Shown here piece after piece: positions 56,137-64,000 of a stretch of 64,000 nucleotides of DNA (the first letter of the stretch is position 1; the number at the start of each line of letters is the position of its first letter). Source of the DNA: Plasmodium malariae (lineage: Eukaryota > Apicomplexa > Aconoidasida > Haemosporida > Plasmodiidae); contig NC_041782.1 in NCBI RefSeq assembly GCF_900090045.1, forward strand, positions 1,423,001-1,487,000. The letters are read 5' to 3'. The position numbers and the translations under genes are program-made. Below the pieces are notes generated by a model. It saw nothing but the letters and a program-made list of their open reading frames with translations, searched no databases and had not been told where the DNA came from.

Positions 56137-58854
56137 TTACCCAAAGGGAGGGACGTAGTGTATTATGGTCAAAAGGACAATGAGCAGAAACACGTCTAGC
56201 ATTACACTTGTGGAGTGATTTTTGTTAAAATCCTTATAATTCTTACCTGTTAATTCCCATAATTCTTTTTTCGTTTTGATAGGCTCAGACTGTTCTTTGT
56301 TTGTGGAATTTTTAAAATTGTTGGAATCATCAGACAATAAATTATTAGAAGATTCAATAACATCATGGGATTCAATAATGTCTGGGGAAACTTTATCATT
56401 AGTAATAATATAATCAATTTGATTAGTAGTATCTATTTTAAAATTTTTTGTATTACATATGCATCTAAAATAGATGTATTTTATTTGTTTTTCCTCTAAG
56501 AGATTACCAATATTTTTGAATACAACAAAACGAGTTTCATTAATATAACTATCACTTTGTGGTAATTTTTTGTTTAAATAATAATATAAGAATGGAACCG
56601 ATTTTGGAAAAATTTTATGTATTTGAATTTTTTTATTTGATGAATCTACTAAGGTTAAAGTACAAGGAGTAGATGTAACCTCATGTTCTGTTTGACATAT
56701 CATACCAATATATGTAGTTTCAACAAATTCGTTTATTAAAAATTTTGTTTTCTCCTGATAATATTTATAATATTTATAATGTATGTCGAAAAAGTCAGAG
56801 AAATTTATTCCAAGCACTTTCTTTACAGGAGTGATTATTCGTTGTAATCGTATATAGGCATATTTTATAGTATTATCCTCTACTCTTGTAAATCCAATTT
56901 TTATTGTTCTACTACTCGGTATATTTTGTGGTATTGTTAAAACTAAATGTTTATCGTCTACTTGAAGAAATTCATTAATATTAGATTGACTAAGAATAGA
57001 ATATAATGATACATAAATATCATTATAAAGTATATTAGATTTTAATATCTCTTTATCAATTATCCAATTTTCATTAAAATATATTCTTATTTTACTTTTA
57101 TTATAAATAAAGAAGTCGCATAAGTCTAATGAAATATTACATTCATATTCTCTATAATAATTTTCCAATGTTAAAGATATATTTAATTTTTCTTTATTAT
57201 TCCCACTTTCAAATACACAAGTAGTACCTTTAAAATTAGCATATGTTAAAATATATCTATAGAAAAAAAAAGTATAAATGGTTACTTGTTCTTCCTCTAC
57301 ATTTTCTTCCTCTAAGTAATAAAGAGATGTTTTGTCATTTTCATACATTTCATTTGATATGAAGCACCCCTCTCCTATTTTAAATCTACTTGGAGTTACA
57401 ATACTGAAACTCACTTCTTCGTTATTTGTAGGATTTACATCAATATTACTCATATTTACTGTGCACATGTTATTGACAAATGTATTCATCACGTACAGAC
57501 TCCCTCCGGTCCTAAACTCGCACCCTGTACCCTTCATGCTCAGATTCTGCAAAGGAAAGAAGATGAACATATACATGAATGGGAAATGCATACGACGTTG
57601 AGGGGATGTGCATATACATATATATATAACAAATTGTGTAATGTGCATGCACGGAATGGTTAGCGTGCGAGAATGAACAAAATGAACATCATCCATAAAC
57701 AGATGAGCACACACGAAATGGTCATTACTCGTGAAAAAGTTAAGCATACACGAAATTATCATCACACGCAAGTTAAGCACATGCGAATCAGGCAACAGCG
57801 AGCCCTTTTCCCAGAACTCTGGGTACTGTTATATTACCTCAAATACGGAGTAGAAATCCTTGTCTTTTTCGTTGTACTTTTTCCTGTAAGTGACTAGGAG
57901 CATTTGACCCCTCTGAAATAAGGATACTCTTGAGCAGGGTACATCTGAAAGTTGTTTGTTTATTTCGTTATTGAGAGCAAGAGAGTTAAAGGACCATCCG
58001 ATGTAACATATATTGTCTTTTTGAAAAGCTATCGTTTGAAATATTTTATTGCGAAAGACGTATTTATACTTAGTAGTTTCAGTTTCCTTTATTACTTTAT
58101 TTACTATATCACAAGTATATTCATGCTCGTTAACTTTAATGCACTTTAACTCGTAGAAATTGCTTTCATTAGTTTCATCATATAAGTTAAAATAAACAGA
58201 ATCCTGCTTAAATTTAATATACATCTTATAACGACATAAAGGAATTCTTTTTTTTAAAATGAACTCAATAGAATTGTCATCTTTCATTGTTAAACCATAG
58301 TCAAAAGAGAAGGTACAAAGAATGTTTTCATTTTTATTTATTCCACAAATAAATAATGCTCTCCTGTTTTTATAAAAGTAAGTAACCTTACTAATTATAT
58401 TTGCTTTATATTGAATATCGTAGTTTATGCTAATCTTATATGTATGAATAGATGGGTCAATATAGTTATTGAATGCAGTCACTCTAATATTCTGGTCGCA
58501 ACTATATATTAATATTAACTTGTTCATTATATAGTCATCTATAAATGTAAAATAATTTATTTTTTCTGTTGTAAGCAGAACTTCAGATGGTACTCCCCAT
58601 TCTAATTCATCAAGGAAAAATTTTCTTAATATTAACCCATTATGATCTTCTTCTCCAATAAAAAAACAATAATATAAAAAAAAGTCTTTATCTAAATCAA
58701 TGAAACCGCTGTATTCGCAGTTGTACTGTGTGTCTATGTATAATTCGTCTTCATCTTTTCTGACAGGGTCAAATTTAACCAGATGTTTTGCAAAAAGGAT
58801 TACCTTGCTCCAGAGGAGCGCAAGGATTGTTAAAAAGTAACTTACTTTGTTCAT
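56137..58854 (-). CDS. B9: 6-cysteine protein B9, two exons
   Basis: Exon 1 is 57838-58854 and exon 2 is 56137-57546. The 291-nt intron (GTAATA...TTTGCAG) is in phase 0. The product has 808 residues. A TAG codon lies directly before the ATG. Residues 1-22 form a signal peptide (SYFLTILALLWSKVILF). The end, SVMLDVFLLIVLLTIIHYV, is a GPI-anchor-type hydrophobic tail. Many cysteines are spread along the chain. The first half (about 30-340) has pairs such as NCEYSG, YYCFF, FICGI, ILCTF and YTCDI. The second half has GTGCEF, GEGCFIS, TTCVFES, YECNIS, MICQTE, STPCTL and FRCICN, in the 6-Cys (s48/45) style. In rodent parasites B9 is a sporozoite/liver-stage surface protein needed for hepatocyte infection. 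Its N-terminal part has been proposed to form a CyRPA-like propeller. The name is based on architecture plus position next to CRK4 and proteasome alpha-3. Confidence 0.88.
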
Positions 58855-58959
58855 CTAGACAATTGGCTGACTTGTTGTAATATTTCCGATATTTCTGATG
58901 TTTTATATCTTTTCTACCTTTTCTTCTTTTTTATGACTTGTTTGGACTCTTTTTATTTT

Positions 58960-59135
58960 TTCTAGTTATTTCTGACTTTTTCAAATTTTTCTGACTTTTT
59001 CAAATTTTTCTGACTTTTTCAAATTTTTCTGACTTTTTCAAATTTTTCTGACTTTTTCAAATTTTTCTGACTTTTTCAAATTTTTCTGACTTTTTCAAAT
59101 TTTTCTGATTTTTTCAAATTTTTCTGATTTTTTCC
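58960..59135. repeat. 19-bp minisatellite (TTCTGACTTTTTCAAATTT)
   Basis: Nine near-perfect copies. The last two have GATTTTT in place of GACTTTT. It lies about 100 bp upstream of the B9 start codon, so probably within the 5' UTR or core promoter. Confidence 0.95.
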
Positions 59136-59763
59136 GACTCTCTGATTTCTTTTCCTACAATAAGCGACTTGCACAAATGTTCACATGAGCAATATGCTGC
59201 ACAATTACACAAAACTGACGAGGCTCTCTCGAGGTGGAAGCAAACATATTATCAACATGTGCTTCATTGAGACTTCAACAAAAATAGAGAAAATTTTTCT
59301 ATCTTACAAGAGAAGAACCCCTTCAAAATAGAAAAAAAGTAAAAGATTATAATGAAAACATAAATAATGGGCAAAACTGATAATACGAAGGAGTTGGTAC
59401 ACTGAAAGCAGTCGTAAGCTCAACACATTGCTTTGCTAAGTGGTACAGGGGTTAGTAAGCACACACAAGCAAAAACGTACAAACACGATGGTTCAATTTG
59501 TTTACACCAGAATAATGCTACTTCAACAACTGATAGTATCAGTAAAGAGAGAAGAAAACATGTGAAATTAAGATACACTCAATTTGGTGCATGTGCATAT
59601 TAATGAATGTAAAAGAAAACTAAAACAATGAAAACAATAATATAAACATAAATATCTTTGTAATTCACATGCAAGCCAATTTTTTTTTTTTTATTATTTT
59701 TTAAATGCATTTTTTCTGTTCATGCACTGGAATGGAAGGTTTCAAATGGTGAAAGGCCAGGAG

Positions 59764-59797
<34 letters not shown>

Positions 59798-59936
59798 GCA
59801 GAGCTTGTGAAAAATGAAGAGGTGTCACATGAGCATATAAGCGAGAATATTAATTGTGTCTTTCTTTATTTTTATATTACTGGTCAGGATATAATTTTAT
59901 CGAGTTTTACACATATTCGCTTTTTTTTTTTTTTTT

Positions 59937-60070
59937 TTGTTGTTGTTGTGTCTGTTGTTGTGTCTGTTGTTGTATCTTTTGTTGTATCTTTTGTTGTATC
60001 TTTTGTTGTATCTTTTGTTGTGTCTTTTGTTTTGTCTTTTGTTTTGTCTTTTGTTTTGTCTGTTGCTAGC
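59937..60070. repeat. 12-bp repeat (TTTTGTTGTATC / TTTTGTTTTGTC)
   Basis: About eleven copies of a 12-bp unit with GTC, ATC and TTTTGTC variants. The unit is divisible by three, and both strands are open through it for up to about 70 codons. No start or conserved context makes it a gene. Confidence 0.85.
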
Positions 60071-60527
60071 GATTTTAGCTCGGCATGCACATGTGCACAA
60101 AGTGAAAACCTTTTTTTTTTTTAAAAGAACACATGCATTTTTTTTTTTCTTTTTTTTTTTTTATGCATTCTTATTTTAATAGCAAAAATTGGAAAAAATA
60201 ATTAACCCTTATTATTTTTTCCTTGACACCTTTTATCTTTATAAAAACATATGCCTAGAGGCATACTCCCGTCGTTTTACATTTTTGCATTATTTTTTAA
60301 TTTTCGAACGTTTGAAATATAAAAGCCTGAGCGAACAAAATTCATGTAACAGTAACATTGTTAACAAAGTGTGTTAGAAATTAATGATTTTTATGGTAAT
60401 GAACCGAATACCCTCTAAACGAAAGTGAAGTGTACATCCTTTTTTTCGGCTTCTCCTCTGCTCTCTTCAAAACGTTCACCAGGTGGGTACACGCGTACAA
60501 AAGCACACACAAAATAGACGCAAAACA

Positions 60528-60675
60528 AACGAGAAATAAACGCAAAATAAATGCAAAATAAACTCAAAATAAACTCAAAATAAACTCAAAATAAACTCAA
60601 AATAAACGCAAAATAAACGCAAAATAAACGCAAAATAAATGCAAAATAGACTCAAGATAAACGCAAAGTGAACAC
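60528..60675. repeat. 11-bp minisatellite (AATAAACTCAA / AATAAACGCAA)
   Basis: About twelve copies. A central block of CTC copies is flanked on both sides by CGC and TGC copies. Confidence 0.9.
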
Positions 60676-62839
60676 AAATAAAAATTTTACGTACACATGC
60701 ATATATAAATACGGGATAACCATTACGCCCACCCATGTACCATTTTCACTCAAATAAAGCATTTGCGCTTATAATAACATGCAGCAAGAAACGACTTGAT
60801 AAATAATGAGGATCAGTCCTTTCAACAAAGTGAAGGTAGAATTTCTGTCCGGTGTGCACTTCTTAAAAATTGTAACAACTGTTATTATATGAACTTTTTT
60901 CTTTAAATTTATATAGTGGCAATCATAAATGTCTAATTTTTTTTTACAAATAAATTTTACCACATGGAAAGGGAAACGCTTACAATTGTTACGATTAATC
61001 ATAAGGCAAAGATAAAAATATTTTAAAAAAGCATGCAATAGTAGTATAGCATAAGTAGTCTACTCATATCAGACAATTCTATAATAGTATAAGTGGACGG
61101 GAAGGTACTTAGTAATAATCATTTCTTTTAAAGGGTTTTTGCTAATACATAATTTTAGTCATATTGGTACTAAAAAAAAAAAAATAAATAAAAAAATAAA
61201 AATAAAAAAATACGTTATAATTTTTGTGTTCTCTGTAAATACTTTTTTTTTTTTTGCCTTACATAACTTGTTCAGGTAAAATTGATAAATTGAAAAGGTA
61301 ATAACAAAAAAAAAAAAAATAAAAATACATAAAAAAATTATAAAAAAAAATTTCTATTATTCACCTAGTACACCCTTATAGGTTTTCCTAATTTACCCTT
61401 TTTCGACTTATTCTTTTATAGACTCCTTCAACTCTTTCTCGGTTACTTCATTTATTTGCTTTTTTTTTTTTTTTTTTTTTTTTTTGGTCTTCTAATGAAT
61501 TTCCTATATGTGTGCATATTGCTGCTTAATTCCTATTAATTTATAAATGATATGTAACTACCCCATTTATCCTTCTTTTTGCGTATCTAATGAGATGCAT
61601 ATATGTATATATATTTGTGGATGCGATTTCAAATGGATGCATATATATGCATGTACTTGTGTGTGAAGATGTACTTATGGGAACACATTATCCCCGATAG
61701 GGTCAAATACTTAACTCACAATACACTAGAGTTTGCATGTACACAAAAAAAATACTAAGCACTATGTGAGGTTTAACTCTTTTTATAATTGTCTCGACAA
61801 GCGTACGAGCTTAGGGGGAAATGATAACAAACTAGAGCTTTCGCATGAGTAATATTTATCACTCAAACGTTTAGAAGTATATATATATATATATATATTT
61901 ATATGTATTTATATGTATATAAATTATTATATTTTTTTTTTTTTATGTTAAGAATAAAATAGTGAAACTCCTCTGTTAACGTACCTTTTCAAAGGTTTAA
62001 AAAAGGAAGGTGTAGGTAAGAATCTTGCCAAAAATTTAATGTTCCTTGTTCGCCTGTCATTTGAAAAAAAACAAAAAAAAAAAAAAAAAAAAAAAGCATG
62101 TACACTTACATAAACTAATGTAACGCTACATAAGTATACCGACTCACCTTAATTTTTTTTTTTTTTTTTTTTTCTTTTTAGCTAAAGCATTTCTGTGGTT
62201 TTATTAATATTATTAAATAATATCTTTTCCCTTTTTTACAAAACTGAGGAGAAATATTTTCTGTGAGTGTACTGTACATTTAAATACACAAACAAATTGC
62301 AGTAATCGTTAATATGTATATATGCATATGTACGTATATGTATGTACATGTATATAAATGTATTTATATCCGTTTAGTCGAAAGGAAGCTTGGTGAATAT
62401 TCATATAAGAAAAAGTGAAAGAGCGTTTTTCCAAAATAATAGCTAAACTATTTTAATGAATGTACCTTATACTAGTGCGAAATTTTTAAGGCTCATCACA
62501 GACGCAGGTATATACTGGTATACTTCAAACGGGCATGCAAATAAGGTGTACTTGTTAACTCATTTATCAGACGCATTAAGAGTGCAGTGCAATTGTGGGA
62601 GTTAAAAACGAACCGTTTGCTTCCTCAGAAGAAAGTTGTTTTCATCATAAAAAGAGGTTCCGTTGTTCTAGAAGAGTACACTTTTTTTTGTCATCAAGAA
62701 CTGTGTGCTGCTTAACAGTCGTGTTCTGCTCAACATCTGTGTGTTTCTTTCCATTTTTTGAGGGCGTTGTTTAGTTTCTGTTCCCATTTCATAAGTAAAG
62801 CACAGAGCGTGTGTGCATATTGCAAGAAAAATTGATAGA

Positions 62840-63925
62840 ATGGCTGGTTTGAGTGCAGGTTACGACTTATCTGTGTCAACATTTTCCCCTGATGGTAGAC
62901 TATACCAAGTTGAATATATTTACAAATCCATAAATAATAACAACACAGCATTAAGTTTAGAATGTAAAGATGGTAATATATGTTGTTGTATAAACTCAAA
63001 TCTGGAAAAAAATAAGATGATTAGAAAAAATAGCTATAATAGAATTTATCATATTAACAATAATATTATTATGACTTATGCAGGTTTAGATGGTGATGCC
63101 AGAAATATTATTGATCGTGCAAAAAGTGAAGCCAATAATTATTATTATAATTTTCATACGAACATACCACTACATATTTTAGCTAATCGAATTTCGTTAT
63201 ATATCCATGCTTATACGCTGTATTGGCATTTACGACCATTTGCTTCCTCAGTTATAGTTGCTTCTTTTGATAAAACGGAGAAGGGTAATACTCAGAGGAG
63301 TGGATGTGTGTTAAGGAGTTTTGTACGTTACATGCACGTTTGACACGATTGTACGCAGTGTGCGTATCCGTTTACATGTACCATGTGTATACTTCGTTAG
63401 TTTTATGCCCGCTAAGAAGCCTAGAGTGGGCAATGCAACACAGCATAGATATATGCATATACATACGTACATATATATGCATGTATATATGTGCACGTTT
63501 GTATGTGCTTTTGTTTTATTTTATTTTATTTTGTTTTTTCCTCTTTTCATTTCTTCTTACTTTCACCATTCCCTCTTTTCATCTTATTATTTTTTTTTTT
63601 TTTTCCAGGAGAAATATACTGTATAGAACCTAACGGGGCGTGCTACAAATACTCAGGAGTAGTCATAGGAAAAAACAAGGAAATGTTTAAAACAGAATTA
63701 GAAAAGAAAAATTATAAAAACATAGAAGTTAAAGAGGCCTTAGTTGATATATACAAATTTATCTTAACAAGTGATGACCATATGAATAAGGATAATTTGC
63801 CATACTTAGTTAACTTCTCATGGGTATGTGAGGCATCATCATATGAGTTTCAAAATATTGAAAAGGAAATTTTAGATGAAGCTATTAACGCTGCTGTAGA
63901 TTCAGTGGAGCAGTTAAATCAGTAA
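62840..63925 (+). CDS. 20S proteasome subunit alpha type-3, two exons
   Basis: Exon 1 is 62840-63284 and exon 2 is 63609-63925. The 324-nt intron (GTAATA...TTTCCAG) splits a Gly codon. The product has 253 residues, the usual size for alpha-3. The N-terminus has the alpha-subunit signature GYDLSVSTFSPDGRLYQVEY, in which the YDLS-FSPDGR-QVEY pattern marks alpha-ring subunits. Further conserved pieces are YAGLDGDARNIIDRAKSEA, PFASSVIVASFD and, across the splice site, YCIEPNGACYKYSGVVIGK. It ends in an acidic segment, ILDEAINAAVDSVEQL. It forms part of the outer heptameric ring of the 20S core that gates protein entry and binds the 19S cap. The first ATG in frame is used; upstream codons in that frame contain no ATG. 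Type 3 (PSMA3/C8-like) is chosen on overall resemblance and on synteny with B9. Confidence 0.93.
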
Positions 63926-64000
63926 GATCATCCATCCACGTGGAGTTATAATAAGCGCAAATGGCATGCTTGCATATATATATGTACATATATGTGTATA
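63926..64000. other. Start of proteasome alpha-3 3' flank
   Basis: 75 bases after the stop codon, ending in TA-rich sequence. It is too short to show a terminator or another gene. Confidence 0.6.

Larger units (their letters stand above)
58855..62839. other. Intergenic: divergent B9 / proteasome alpha-3 promoter region
   Basis: 4.0 kb between divergent genes, so it should hold both promoters. It contains three tandem arrays, a 30-base poly-A run (59766-59795), poly-T tracts (59921-59938, 61461-61485, 62155-62173) and a (TA)n-rich block at 61875-61920. Several TGCATG/CATGCA hexamers occur from 59588 onward. A frame from about 60183 to 60377 follows an AG after a poly-T stretch and is of ordinary complexity, but it is short enough to be chance. 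Confidence 0.65.

Noticed and set aside
57263..57290. Possible second intron in B9 (GTAACC...CTATAG)
   Set aside because: It would be only about 28 nt, shorter than any usual Plasmodium intron. The frame is open through it.
59722..60124. Possible gene from ATG at 59722 through the 30-A run into the 12-bp repeat
   Set aside because: The two halves are out of frame by one base across the poly-A run. Joining them would require assuming a homopolymer error, and the rest is a simple repeat.
60183..60377. Plus-strand frame of about 64 codons after an AG that follows a poly-T run (contains KNICLEAYSRRFTFLHYF)
   Set aside because: It looks like a terminal exon, but no upstream exon connects to it. 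By a rough estimate from base composition, stop-free runs of this length occur a few times per 10 kb by chance.
1..64000. CRISPR arrays, transposons, tRNA or rRNA genes, subtelomeric variant gene families, centromere
   Set aside because: Looked for and not seen. The tandem arrays have no spacers, no B-box-like tRNA sequence was found outside genes, and no 2-kb stretch is close to pure A+T as a Plasmodium centromere would be.

Overview
This window is nuclear DNA from a malaria parasite (Plasmodium). The evidence is very high A+T content, long A and T homopolymers, (TA)n tracts, genes with few short introns ending in poly-T/AG, asparagine- and lysine-rich low-complexity inserts in conserved proteins, and a gene set containing a Plasmodium-specific 6-cysteine surface protein (B9) and a Plasmodium CDK-like kinase (CRK4). 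Base composition is too AT-rich for P. vivax. The long intergenic regions full of minisatellites suggest a P. malariae- or P. ovale-like genome, but the species cannot be fixed from the sequence alone.

Layout, left to right: (1) 1-6864, minus: DDB1/CPSF-A family protein, whose C-terminus lies off the left edge. (2) 9660-10959, minus: four-exon 40S ribosomal protein S11 (uS17). (3) 14838-20007, plus: two-exon kinesin-5 motor. (4) 23762-25908, plus: two-exon gene that I read as the GINS subunit PSF3. (5) 30641-41569, plus: a single-exon 3642-residue coiled-coil and acidic-repeat protein of unknown function. (6) 49390-54135, plus: cdc2-related kinase CRK4. (7) 56137-58854, minus: two-exon 6-Cys protein B9. 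(8) 62840-63925, plus: two-exon proteasome subunit alpha-3. As I recall it, B9, CRK4, kinesin-5, S11 and proteasome alpha-3 are neighbours on P. falciparum chromosome 3, so the order looks syntenic. I could not check this.

The genes do not form an operon, since each Plasmodium gene has its own promoter. Several share a cell-cycle theme: PSF3 belongs to the CMG replicative helicase, CRK4 drives DNA replication in schizogony, kinesin-5 acts at the mitotic spindle, and DDB1-type proteins scaffold CUL4 ubiquitin ligases or RNA-processing complexes.

About half of the window is non-coding. Every intergenic gap carries tandem arrays with 8-22 bp units, and most of those units are not multiples of three. 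Repeats inside genes have unit lengths divisible by three. No tRNA, rRNA, CRISPR array, mobile element or subtelomeric gene family was recognised. I found no convincing new multi-gene system. The best leads are the PSF3 assignment, the giant protein, exon-like islands downstream of CRK4 and in other gaps, and a higher-order repeat inside CRK4.
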